A stretch of 23,945 bases of DNA from Actinomycetota bacterium (GTDB taxonomy: Bacteria; Actinomycetota; Thermoleophilia; Gaiellales; Gaiellaceae). The notes beneath the pieces were generated by a model that saw only the letters and a program-made list of their open reading frames with translations, had not been told where the DNA came from and did no database searches. The first letter of the stretch is position 1. Each line of letters opens with the position of its first letter. Positions 14,466 through 21,946 of the stretch are shown here, piece by piece. The stretch is from assembly GCA_003162235.1 (NCBI GenBank), contig PMMN01000038.1, forward strand, positions 7,405 through 31,349, written 5' to 3'. The position numbers and the translations under genes were made by a program.

Positions 14466-16118
14466 TTGGCCAAGAGGAAGACTCCCGCGCGCGCGGTTCG
14501 TCCGGCGGCTGGACGCGCGCACCTCGACGAGGCGCGCTTCGGCGACATCAAGGGCGCCCTGGGAACCATCCGCCACGACGAGATGCCACCGCGGCACTCC
14601 TGGCGCGGGCGGCTGAAGGCGCTGCTCGCGATCATGGGACCGGGCCTGATCGTCATGGTCGGCGACAACGACGCCGGCGGGGTCTCCACCTACGCGCAAG
14701 CGGGTCAGAACCACGGCACGACCTTGCTCTGGACGCTGGTGCTTCTGATCCCGGTCGTGATCGTCAACCAGGAGATGGTGGTGAGGCTGGGAGCAGTCAC
14801 CGGCGTCGGCCAGGCACGCCTCATCTTCGAGCGCTTCGGCCAGTTCTGGGGTGCTTTCTCGGTCGGCGGTCTCTTCCTCGTCAACTTCCTGACCATCGTC
14901 ACGGAGTTCATAGGCATCACGCTCGCGCTCGAGTACCTGGGCGTGAACCGCTACCTGGTCGTCCCGATGGCGGCGCTCGGGTTGATCGGCATGACGGCGA
15001 CCGGCAGCTTCAAGAACTGGGAGCGGTTCATGTACGTCTTCGTCGTCAGCAACCTGCTCGTCATTCCTCTGGCCGTGCTCAGCCACCCCCGACTCGGGCC
15101 GGTCGTTCACGGCACCTTCGTTCCCGGCGTCGGAGGCGGCGTCAACTCGACCTCGGCGCTCCTGATCATCGCCATCGTCGGTACGACCGTTGCGCCTTGG
15201 CAGCTCTTCTTCCAGCAATCCAACGTGATCGATAAGCGGATCACCCCGCGCTGGATCAACTACGAGCGCGCCGACACGATCATCGGCTCTCTATTCGTGG
15301 TCGTTGGAGCGGCGGCCCTAATGATCACGACTGCCTTCGCCTTTAAGGGGACGGCCGTTTACGGGCACTTCGTCGATGCCGGCCACGTGGCAAGCGGGCT
15401 CGCCCAGCATGACGGCCACCTGGCCGGAGTCCTTTTCGCGATCGTCCTTTTTGACGCGTCGATCATCGGGGCGCAGGCGGTGACTCTCTCGACCTCCTAT
15501 GCCTTCGGTGACGCCTTCGGGGTTCGCAACTCGCTCCACCGCTCGTTCAGAGAAGCAAAGACGTTCTACGCCGCTTTCTCTGCGCTCACCTTGCTCGCAG
15601 CCGCGATAGTCCTCATCCCCCACACTCCGCTCGGGCTCGTCACCACGGCCGTTCAGGCTTTCGCAGGGATCCTGCTTCCCAGCTCGACGATCTTCCTGCT
15701 CATGCTCTGCAACGACAAACAGGTACTTGGACCGTGGGTCAACAAGGGCTGGTTGAACGCGGTGGCGGCCGTGATCGTTGGCTCTTTGCTCGTGCTCTCT
15801 GGAGTTCTCGTCGTGACGACGGTGCTCCCCGGCGTTGACGTGGTCATCCTCTCGCTCTGCCTGGCAGCGGCGCTGGCGCTCTCTCTCGCCGCGCTCGGGC
15901 TCTCGACCTTGAGAACAGCGCGCAAACGCAGAGCTGAAAAAGAAGAGGTCGTGAGACCGGTCGCCCGCGAGACCTGGACGATGCCTCCGCTCGCATTGCT
16001 CGAGAAGCCAACCTGGTCGCCCGCTTGGCGCGTTGCCATGTACGCGATGTCCTCGTACCTGGTTGTCGCCACTTCGCTCCTCGTCGTCAAGGCGCTCCAA
16101 ATAGGCCTCGGCCACTAA
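14466..16118 (+). CDS. Nramp-superfamily divalent cation transporter with a non-canonical metal site
   Basis: This is an integral membrane protein of 550 residues with about 11-12 helices after a 50-residue basic N-terminus. Nramp signatures are clear (GPGLIVMVGDNDAGG, TEFIGITLALEYLG, PWQLFFQQSN). The metal site differs from MntH/Nramp. The helix 1 DPGN motif reads DAGG (D69 kept, Asn lost), and the helix 6 MPH motif reads APW, with Ala at 243 in place of the metal-binding Met. Loss of that Met is a feature of Nramp-related Mg2+ transporters, so Mg2+ is more likely than Mn2+ or Fe2+ (inference). The upstream MgtE_N/CBS protein supports this. The start is TTG at 14466 with an ideal AGGAGGT seven bases before it. 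Confidence 0.88.
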   Translation: MAKRKTPARAVRPAAGRAHLDEARFGDIKGALGTIRHDEMPPRHSWRGRLKALLAIMGPGLIVMVGDNDAGGVSTYAQAGQNHGTTLLWTLVLLIPVVIVNQEMVVRLGAVTGVGQARLIFERFGQFWGAFSVGGLFLVNFLTIVTEFIGITLALEYLGVNRYLVVPMAALGLIGMTATGSFKNWERFMYVFVVSNLLVIPLAVLSHPRLGPVVHGTFVPGVGGGVNSTSALLIIAIVGTTVAPWQLFFQQSNVIDKRITPRWINYERADTIIGSLFVVVGAAALMITTAFAFKGTAVYGHFVDAGHVASGLAQHDGHLAGVLFAIVLFDASIIGAQAVTLSTSYAFGDAFGVRNSLHRSFREAKTFYAAFSALTLLAAAIVLIPHTPLGLVTTAVQAFAGILLPSSTIFLLMLCNDKQVLGPWVNKGWLNAVAAVIVGSLLVLSGVLVVTTVLPGVDVVILSLCLAAALALSLAALGLSTLRTARKRRAEKEEVVRPVARETWTMPPLALLEKPTWSPAWRVAMYAMSSYLVVATSLLVVKALQIGLGH

Positions 16119-16126
16119 GGGCCTAT
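16101..16126 (+). terminator. Hairpin spanning the Nramp stop codon
   Basis: ATAGGCC (16101-16107) pairs with GGCCTAT (16120-16126) across the TAA stop. The seven-pair stem lacks a T-run. With the hairpin at 16173-16197 it could end the Nramp transcript. Confidence 0.3.
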
Positions 16127-16172
16127 CCCGCCAGGCCTACACGCCCTAACCGCTACCGGCGGGTACCTCCCG

Positions 16173-16197
16173 GGGCGCCGCAACGATTCCGGCGCCC
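16173..16197. terminator. GC-rich hairpin between convergent genes, possible bidirectional terminator
   Basis: GGGCGCCG (16173-16180) pairs with CGGCGCCC (16190-16197) around a nine-base loop, 18 bp from the stop of the minus-strand small gene. There is no T-run on either side. Confidence 0.4.
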
Positions 16198-16214
16198 AAG
16201 GAAGCGTCACTCTC

Positions 16215-16433
16215 TCAGGCCTCGAGGTCGGCTTTCAGCGTCTTGATCTTCTCGACGAGGGGTGTGATCTTCTCGTGTGAGATCTCGCCGCTTTCGACGA
16301 GCTCGAAGGTGAGCTTGCCGAGGCTGTCGAAGGTCTCGCCGAGCTCACGCTTCGTCTTCATGTCCTCGACGCCTTCGCGCGCCTTCGTGGAGGCCGATCC
16401 GGCCGCGGACTTGGCGCGATCAACAAGGCTCAT
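16215..16433 (-). CDS. Small charged helical protein of unknown function
   Basis: This is a 72-residue protein with no Cys, no signal peptide and no membrane segment. It is rich in Lys and Glu and looks almost wholly helical, with heptad-like spacing (ELGETFDSLGKLTFELVESG, then EKITPLVEKIKTLKADL). The ATG start is supported by an ideal AGGAGG six bases upstream, and a terminator-like hairpin follows the stop, so the gene is likely real. I do not recognise the family. It is divergent from the methyltransferase gene across 140 bp that shows no clear promoter. A short coiled-coil or protein-binding role is possible but not shown. Confidence 0.75.
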   Translation of the reverse strand: MSLVDRAKSAAGSASTKAREGVEDMKTKRELGETFDSLGKLTFELVESGEISHEKITPLVEKIKTLKADLEA

Positions 16434-16573
16434 ATGTTCCTCCTTCTCCGGGGACTAGCAGTCTCTCTATTCTCGCGATCGCGCACGCCGAAACCAGTTC
16501 CACCGGCCGGCCGGCTCCCTGGTTGGTCGTTCGGCTATCGTCCGGGAGGCTACGGAACACGGAACGGAGGTCA

Positions 16574-17179
16574 GTGGCCCAGAACCATTTCGAGCCGGAT
16601 TCTTACCTGGAGTTCGTGCGTCTGGAGATCCCGGAGTACGACGAACTCGAGGAAACCGTCGCCGAGGCGGCAAGCGCGTCAGCGGCCGCGAGGATTCTCG
16701 ACCTCGGTGCCGGAACCGGCGAGACGGCGCGGCGAGTACTGGAGAGGCACCCCGGCGCGAGCATCGTTCTTGTCGACTCGTCTGCCGAGATGCTCGCAGC
16801 GGCTCGGGAGGCCCTCGCAGAAGACCGAGTGGAGAGCGTCCTCGTCCAGCGGCTGGAAGATCCGCTTCCCCCGGGGCCTTTCGATCTCGTAGTCTCGGCG
16901 CTGGCCGTGCACCATTTAGAAAGCGCCGATAAGCAGGTACTTTTCGAGCGGATTGCCGGAGTGCTCAAACCGGGAGGGCGCTTCGTCCTGGCCGACGTGA
17001 TCGTCCCGCGGGACCCGGGGCTCGCATCGACGCCGGTTATCTCCGAGTTCGACCGGCCCGACCGCCTCGACGATCAGCTCGCCTGGATGGGCGAAGCCGG
17101 ACTCGAGCCTAGCGTTCTCTGGACGAACGGCGATCTCGCCGTGATCGCGGCGCGCCGCCCCGAAATGGCGGCTGCCTGA
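16574..17179 (+). CDS. Class I SAM-dependent methyltransferase, CmoA-like
   Basis: This is a 201-residue cytoplasmic methyltransferase of unknown substrate. The SAM-binding motif I is ILDLGAGTGE (41-50), followed by VDSSAEML (67-74), motif II PFDLVVSALAVHHLE (102-116) and motif III LKPGGRFVLAD (131-141). The N-terminus NHFEPDSYLEFVRLEIPEYD resembles small-molecule or tRNA-uridine-related methyltransferases of the CmoA type, but that does not fix the substrate. The GTG start at 16574 is chosen because GGAGG lies just before it and the family's N-terminal FxPDxYL motif then sits at the expected distance. Earlier in-frame TTG at 16523 is the alternative. Its stop overlaps the next ATG by one base. 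Confidence 0.85.
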   Translation: MAQNHFEPDSYLEFVRLEIPEYDELEETVAEAASASAAARILDLGAGTGETARRVLERHPGASIVLVDSSAEMLAAAREALAEDRVESVLVQRLEDPLPPGPFDLVVSALAVHHLESADKQVLFERIAGVLKPGGRFVLADVIVPRDPGLASTPVISEFDRPDRLDDQLAWMGEAGLEPSVLWTNGDLAVIAARRPEMAAA

Positions 17180-17523
17180 TGCCCGAGCGACCGCCACGCC
17201 GACCCGAGAAACCGAGCGCCGTAGGCGCGCAACGAGCGGCGCAGGATCCGGCGCCGGTGAACCGCGTCTACGGGGAGCCAATCGAGATCGACGGGATCAA
17301 GCTCATCCCGGTCGCCGCGGTCCGCCGTTGCGGTCGCCAGGGCTCCGGCGACGGCGGCGGGAAGTGCGGCTGTCGCTGCGTCAGCGTAAGACCGGTCGGT
17401 CTGGTCGTGCTCCGCGACGGACGCGTCGGTTGGAAGCCGGCGTTCGACGTCAACCGGCTAGCGCTCGTGCTCGCCGCTCTGCTCGGTCTGTTCTTCCTGC
17501 TCGGGCGGCGCCGGGTTCGCTAG
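17179..17523 (+). CDS. GerW/YtfJ-like small protein with a Cys-rich loop and C-terminal membrane helix
   Basis: This is a 114-residue protein. After a Pro/Arg-rich, probably disordered N-terminus, YGEPIEIDGIKLIPVAAV (31-48) and VSVRPVGLVVLRDGRVGWKP (68-87) flank a Gly-rich loop. This is the pattern I remember for the GerW/YtfJ (Spore_YtfJ) family, first known from spore germination in Bacillus but widespread in actinobacteria that do not make endospores. Unusually, the Gly-rich loop holds four Cys (51, 63, 65, 67; CGCRC), suggesting a metal site or disulfides. One membrane helix (about 93-109) and a basic tail end the protein. It overlaps the methyltransferase stop (TGATG), so the two are co-translated. 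The family call is moderate. Confidence 0.7.
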   Translation: MPERPPRRPEKPSAVGAQRAAQDPAPVNRVYGEPIEIDGIKLIPVAAVRRCGRQGSGDGGGKCGCRCVSVRPVGLVVLRDGRVGWKPAFDVNRLALVLAALLGLFFLLGRRRVR

Positions 17524-17524
17524 A

Positions 17525-17564
17525 GCCTATTTCGGTGGGAATGTGCAGGCCTACTGGGATAGGC
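17525..17564. terminator. Weak inverted repeat between convergent genes
   Basis: GCCTAT (17525-17530) and ATAGGC (17559-17564) form six pairs around a 28-base loop. The same arm sequences occur at the end of the Nramp gene (16101-16126). As a terminator it is weak. Confidence 0.25.
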
Positions 17565-17566
17565 GT

Positions 17567-18940
17567 TTAACTTCCGGCGCGCGAGGCCGCGATCTGATCT
17601 CGGTACCAGAGCGCGCTTCGCTTCGGTATCCGTCGCTGCGTCGGATAGTCGACGTAATAGAGGCCGAAGCGCTTCGCGTAGCCCTTCTCCCACTCGTAGT
17701 TGTCCAGCAGCGACCAGACGCAGTGGCCCTTCACGTTCACACCGTCGGCGATCGCCCGGGCGAGCGCTTCGACGTGGCGCGAGACGAAGTCCACCCGTCG
17801 CGGATCCTCGACCACGTCGCCACCGTCCCAGACATCCGCGAAAGCGGCGCCGTTCTCGGTGATGTAGATCTCGACGTCGCCGTAGTCGCGCTTGAGGCGC
17901 AGAAGGACGTCGTGCAGCGCCTCGGGCGTCACCTCCCAGCCCATCTCCGTGAAGGGTGGCTGGACGGCGACGCTCGTCATGCCCAGATAGAGCGAGCCGG
18001 GGTCGCGCTTGATCATCGCGTGGTGGTAAAAGTTGACGCCGAGTACGTCGACCGGGCTCGAGATCACGGTCAGATCGCCGTCCTCGATCGCCTCGGCGAT
18101 ACCGAAGCGCTCGTACTCGGCGAGCATGTCCTCCGGATACGAGCCCTTGAAGACCGGGTCGAGGAACCAGCGGTTCTGGAAACCGTCCCAGCGTCTGGCG
18201 GCATCGATGTCTTCGGGATTGTCGCTGAACGGGACAGTCGGATGAATGTTCGGCGCGATCCCGATCTTGGCAGAGGGCGCGCGACTGCCGCGAAGAGCCT
18301 GGATGGCGAGACCGTGCGAGAGCAGCAAGTGGTGCGAGACGCGTAGCGCGAGCGGCCAGTTGTTTCGCACGCCCGGTGCCTTTTCGCCACCGACGTAGGC
18401 CATGAAGGCCGTCACCCAGGGCTCATTGTGAGTCAGCCAGAGATCAACACGATCGCCGAGGCGGTCGAACATGGCGGCGGCGTACTCGGCGAAGTGCTGG
18501 GCGGTGTCTCTGTTCACCCAGCCGCCTTCGTCTTCGAGCGCCTGCGGAAGGTCCCAGTGGTAGAGCGTCGGGAAGGGAGTGATTCCCCGCTCGAGTAAAC
18601 CGTCGATCAGCCTCGAGTAGAAGTCGACGCCCTCCTCGTTGAGCGGCCCTTTGCCGGTCGGCATGACCCGTGGCCAGGCGATCGAGAAGCGGTAGACGCT
18701 GAGGCCGAGCTCGGCCATGAGGTCGAGGTCATCGCGCCAGTGGTGATAGTGGTCGCAGGTTACGTCGGCGTTCTCTCCGCCGGCGGTGCGCCCGGGCTCG
18801 TGGCTGTAGACGTCCCAGATCGACGGGCCTCGCCCGCCTTCGTCAACGGCGCCTTCGATCTGATAGGCCGAGGTAGCAACCCCCCAGCCAAAGTTCGCCG
18901 GGAAACCCGGGACGAATCCATTACTGCCTTGAGCTGCCAT
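17567..18940 (-). CDS. GH1 family beta-glycosidase (beta-glucosidase type)
   Basis: GH1 enzymes remove non-reducing beta-linked sugars from short oligosaccharides with retention. The 457-residue protein is full length for the family, with no signal peptide, so it is intracellular. It opens FPANFGWGVATSAYQIEGAV (13-32). The acid/base Glu is E173 in LTHNEPW, with His where most members have Phe. The nucleophile is E362 in YITENG. The -1 site residues QIEG (Q27), YHWD (127-130) and WSLLDNYEWEKGY (409-421) are intact. The start is ATG at 18940 with a GGAAGG-like SD. It may finish sugars imported by the ABC/GH130 system, as beta-glucosidase or beta-mannosidase, but it is a separate unit 5 kb away. 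Confidence 0.93.
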   Translation of the reverse strand: MAAQGSNGFVPGFPANFGWGVATSAYQIEGAVDEGGRGPSIWDVYSHEPGRTAGGENADVTCDHYHHWRDDLDLMAELGLSVYRFSIAWPRVMPTGKGPLNEEGVDFYSRLIDGLLERGITPFPTLYHWDLPQALEDEGGWVNRDTAQHFAEYAAAMFDRLGDRVDLWLTHNEPWVTAFMAYVGGEKAPGVRNNWPLALRVSHHLLLSHGLAIQALRGSRAPSAKIGIAPNIHPTVPFSDNPEDIDAARRWDGFQNRWFLDPVFKGSYPEDMLAEYERFGIAEAIEDGDLTVISSPVDVLGVNFYHHAMIKRDPGSLYLGMTSVAVQPPFTEMGWEVTPEALHDVLLRLKRDYGDVEIYITENGAAFADVWDGGDVVEDPRRVDFVSRHVEALARAIADGVNVKGHCVWSLLDNYEWEKGYAKRFGLYYVDYPTQRRIPKRSALWYRDQIAASRAGS

Positions 18941-19341
18941 TATCGCCTTCCGCTCCTTGTCCGAATCAATAGCCGCGAGTCGCAGATCGTCGACCGCACC
19001 ACCGGCGCAACCGCTCTCCGGAGCCGCCGGCCGTCTGCGTATTTCTACCCGATCGAATCAGTTATCCGAACCGGTGTCAACCGAGAGGCGCCGGGTGCGT
19101 TTCCGGTGATCCAGATCTACCCCGTGAGCAGGGAAAGGCTCGCTGTCAGGGGGAACGCGATTGCGTTCAAGCGCCGTGCGATCTCGTCTCTGCTCGCCGC
19201 GGACGGTAATGACCACCTTTCTCTGTTATCGTGCTTGACGAAAGTTTCCAGGACGCCTGCTCTCCTCCCGGATCTGCGGCGCGGTGAAGATGCCGAACGG
19301 CGAGCAGACGTCTTCGCCCCCCCCAGAGAGAGTGAGGCACC
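18941..19341. other. Gene-free divergent region between the GH1 and collagen-like genes
   Basis: I see no coding gene in these 401 bases. It should hold promoters for both flanking genes. A candidate for GH1 is listed separately. On the plus strand TTGACG (19235-19240) with TGCTCT 17 bp later (19258-19263) is a poor candidate for the collagen-like gene. Confidence 0.4.
19052..19080 (-). promoter_or_regulatory. Candidate promoter of the GH1 gene
   Basis: On the minus strand TTGACA (19080-19075) is followed 17 bp later by TTCGAT (19057-19052), giving a leader of about 105 nt. The -35 is perfect and the -10 is poor. CCGGTTCGG lies in the spacer and could be part of an operator. Confidence 0.35.
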
Positions 19342-20646
19342 ATGTTCTCCATGCACAGATGGGCCACGGCGATAGCCGCCGGCGCCCTGATCCTGACCGT
19401 CGCGGGCACAGCAAGCGCGGCGACGGTCTACAGCAACATCCCGAGCACCTTGCCGGGGAACTTCCCCAGCTGGGGCTTCGAGGCGTACCAGACGTCCGAG
19501 TTCGGCGGTTTGGTCGAACTGGCTTCGGGTTCGCGTACGAACCCCGTCGTGACGGTGACTATGAGCAGCTGGGGCTGCCAAACCGGCAGCTGGAACGGTA
19601 CCTGCGTCACGACGCCGGGGACGGTGTTCAGCCTGCCAATCACGCTCAACATCTACGCAGTCGGCGCGCTCAACTCCGTCGGGGATTTGCTCGCGTCCGA
19701 CACGCAGACGTTCAAGATCCCGTTCCGACCCTCGACCGATTCCGCGAACTGTGCTGCGAGCGGCACCCTACACACGGACGCGTCTGGGAATCCAAGCGAT
19801 GGAAAGCAGTGGTTCGACGGGACATACTGTGACCACGGCCTGGCCCACAACATCAGCTGGGATCTGGGCGGGCGTAGCCTCACGCTGCCCAACAAGGTGA
19901 TCGTGGCGGTCATGTACAACACGAGCGACGAGGGCTACCAACCCATCGGTTCCGGGGCGTTCTGCCACGCAACCGGTTGTGGATACGACTCGCTCAATGT
20001 TGCGCTCGTTCCCAACGCTCCCTTCGTGGGCACCGATCCGCTGCCGAACGACGCCTACCTCAGCTCCATCTCGGGTGGGTGGTACTGCGACGGCGGCCTC
20101 GGCGGTCTCGGTCTTGGTATCTTCAGGCTCGACACCGGCTGCGACAATTGGACCGGGGACCGGCCGGCGATCCAGGTCGACACCTACCCCCTGCAAACCG
20201 GTCCCGCTGGCCCCGCCGGTGCTGATGGTGCAACCGGTCCCGCTGGCCCCGCCGGTACTCCCGGTGCTGATGGTGCAACCGGTGCTGCTGGTGCTGCTGG
20301 TGCTACCGGCGCTACCGGTCCTGCTGGTACCGCCGGCGCGACTGGTGCTACCGGTCCTGCCGGTGCTGCCAGTCCCGCCGTCAAGGTTCAGACACCGCTG
20401 CAAACGAAGATCCTCAAGGCGACGATCTCCGCCACGAAGCGCACGGCGGCATTCTGGTTCTCGGGCTCCGGTGGTAAGGGCACGCTCAGCTTCCAGTGCA
20501 AGCTGGACAACATGAAGTATTCGTCCTGCCACTCTCCCTACACCTATAAGAACCTGAAGCCCGGCAAGCACGTCATCCGGGTGCGGGCGAAGGACGCCAG
20601 AGGCAAAGTCGATCAGACTCCGGCTATTAGAAGGTTCAAGATCTAG
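19342..20646 (+). CDS. Secreted collagen-like (Gly-X-Y) protein with an Ig-like C-terminal domain
   Basis: This is a 434-residue exported protein. A signal peptide (MHRWATAIAAGALILTVAGT, cleavage after ASA near 27) leads into a roughly 255-residue globular domain rich in Gly, Ser, Thr and aromatics with several Cys. I do not recognise that domain. Residues 287-343 are 19 unbroken Gly-X-Y triplets, mostly GPA, GAT and GAA. The C-terminal 80 or so residues match the Cys-paired Ig/FN3-like repeat common in Thermoleophilia secreted proteins (FQCKLDNMKYSSCHSPYTYK, then LKPGKHVIRVRAKDARGK). No sortase motif or anchor is seen. A structural or surface-adhesion role is plausible. GAGG precedes the ATG; an in-frame ATG three codons later is an alternative. 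Confidence 0.85.
   Translation: MFSMHRWATAIAAGALILTVAGTASAATVYSNIPSTLPGNFPSWGFEAYQTSEFGGLVELASGSRTNPVVTVTMSSWGCQTGSWNGTCVTTPGTVFSLPITLNIYAVGALNSVGDLLASDTQTFKIPFRPSTDSANCAASGTLHTDASGNPSDGKQWFDGTYCDHGLAHNISWDLGGRSLTLPNKVIVAVMYNTSDEGYQPIGSGAFCHATGCGYDSLNVALVPNAPFVGTDPLPNDAYLSSISGGWYCDGGLGGLGLGIFRLDTGCDNWTGDRPAIQVDTYPLQTGPAGPAGADGATGPAGPAGTPGADGATGAAGAAGATGATGPAGTAGATGATGPAGAASPAVKVQTPLQTKILKATISATKRTAAFWFSGSGGKGTLSFQCKLDNMKYSSCHSPYTYKNLKPGKHVIRVRAKDARGKVDQTPAIRRFKI
20200..20370 (+). repeat. Collagen-type Gly-X-Y coding repeat, 19 triplets
   Basis: Nine-base coding units (GGT-NNN-NNN, mainly GGTCCCGCT, GGTGCTACC and GGTGCTGCT) repeat without interruption. A longer block beginning GGTCCCGCTGGCCCCGCC occurs twice, at 20200 and 20236, showing recent tandem duplication. 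Repeat number probably varies between strains. Confidence 0.9.
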
Positions 20647-20676
20647 CGCAACGCCGAATCCTGCTGAAAACGGCTG

Positions 20677-20713
20677 ACATCGCCGGGCCGCGAAAGACGC
20701 GGCTCGGCGATGT
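20677..20713. terminator. Strong 16-bp hairpin after the collagen-like gene
   Basis: Positions 20677-20692 pair with 20698-20713 (15 Watson-Crick pairs and one G-U) around an AAAGA loop, 30 bp after the stop. It lies between convergent genes. No T-run follows, so it may act with a factor or block read-through from both sides. Confidence 0.6.
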
Positions 20714-20715
20714 TG

Positions 20716-20741
20716 CCGGACAGCTTCGCTGGCATGTCCGG
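20716..20741. terminator. Second hairpin before the acr3 stop
   Basis: CCGGACA (20716-20722) pairs with TGTCCGG (20735-20741) around a 12-base loop, directly after the larger hairpin. Together they probably end both the collagen-like and the arsenic transcripts. Confidence 0.45.
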
Positions 20742-20788
20742 ACAGGCACGAGCTTTCATCGCCCCTCCTGGTAGCCCGTCGCTGAGAA

Positions 20789-21946
20789 TCAGTCGAGAAT
20801 CGAGGTAACCGGCTCAGATCGTATTTCCACTGACACGACCGCCGCTGGCTTTGGCCAGGCAAGTCGCCTGGCAAGCCAGAGCGCGACATACACGAGCCCG
20901 ACGAGGACCGGCACCTCGATCAGCGGCCCGACGACCCCGGCCAGCGCCTGGCCCGAGGTGGCGCCGAAGACGCCGACAGCGACGGCGATCGCAAGCTCGA
21001 AGTCGTTCGATGCCACCGTGAAGGCGAGACTCGTAGTCTGCGCGTAGGGGAGCCGCAGCAGCCGGCCGGTGGCGAAGCCCGCGACCCACATGACCGCGAA
21101 GTAGGCCAGGAGCGGCAACGCGATCCTCGCCACGTCCAGCGGTTGGGAAGTGATCTTGTCGCCCTGGATCGCAAACAGGAGCACGATCGTGAAGAGCAGC
21201 CCGTAGAGGGTGATCGGCGCGATGCGCGGGATGAAGCGCTGCTCGTACCAGTCGCGGCCGCGGCGCTTGAGGCCGATCCGGCGCGTGAGAAAGCCGGCCG
21301 TGAGTGGGATGCCGAGGAAGATCAGTACTGTGCGCGCGATCTCCCAGATGCCCGGCTGGAAGCCCTGCGTATCGAGGCCGAGCCAGCCCGGGAGCAGCGA
21401 CAGGTAGAAGTAGCCGAGCAGCGAGTAGGCGACGACCTGGAAAAGCGCGTTGAAGACGACCAGCACTGCGGCGCGGTCGCGGTCGCCCTTGGCGATGTCG
21501 TTCCAGATGAGCACCATCGCGATGCAGCGTGCGAGGCCGACGATGATCACGCCGGTCCTGTAGGCGGGTTGGTCGGCGAGCAGGAGCCAGGCCAGCGCGA
21601 ACATGAACGCGGGTCCGACGATCCAGGAAAGAAAGAGCGAGACGCCGAAGAAGCGAACATCGCTGACGCCGTCGTGGCTCGTCCGGCCGAGGTCTTCGTA
21701 GCGCACCTTCGCGAGCACCGGGTACATCATCAGGAGCAACCCCGCGGCGATCGGCAACGAGACCGTGCCGACCTGCAGCTTGCCCAGCCAATTGTTCAGG
21801 CTCGGCAGAAGGGACCCGAGCCCTAGCCCGGCTGCCATCGCCAGCGCGATCCAGAGCGGAAGGAAGCGATCGAGCCGCGATAAACGAGCGAGCACCGCCC
21901 TGTCGCCGATAGCCACGGCGGCGCGGTCGCCGTCAGCTACGTCCAC
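20789..21946 (-). CDS. acr3: Acr3 family arsenite efflux permease
   Basis: Acr3 exports As(III) (as arsenite) across the membrane using the proton gradient. It has about ten membrane helices and 385 residues from the chosen start. Family landmarks are PVLAKVRYEDL (76-86), GLARCIAMVLIWNDIAKGD (137-155) with the essential Cys at 141, and TVASNDFELAIA (310-321) with the conserved Glu at 317. The Cys-to-Glu spacing is as in studied homologues. The frame is open further upstream to a TTG at 21988. GTG at 21946 is preferred because it limits overlap with arsC to 14 bases and removes a non-conserved N-terminus. It is the last gene of the ars operon; a charged 30-residue N-terminal tail precedes helix 1. 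Confidence 0.94.
   Translation of the reverse strand: MDVADGDRAAVAIGDRAVLARLSRLDRFLPLWIALAMAAGLGLGSLLPSLNNWLGKLQVGTVSLPIAAGLLLMMYPVLAKVRYEDLGRTSHDGVSDVRFFGVSLFLSWIVGPAFMFALAWLLLADQPAYRTGVIIVGLARCIAMVLIWNDIAKGDRDRAAVLVVFNALFQVVAYSLLGYFYLSLLPGWLGLDTQGFQPGIWEIARTVLIFLGIPLTAGFLTRRIGLKRRGRDWYEQRFIPRIAPITLYGLLFTIVLLFAIQGDKITSQPLDVARIALPLLAYFAVMWVAGFATGRLLRLPYAQTTSLAFTVASNDFELAIAVAVGVFGATSGQALAGVVGPLIEVPVLVGLVYVALWLARRLAWPKPAAVVSVEIRSEPVTSILD

Noticed and set aside
20200..20370. Repeat block considered as a CRISPR or satellite array
   Set aside because: The period is nine bases, in frame, and encodes Gly-X-Y collagen triplets without spacers.
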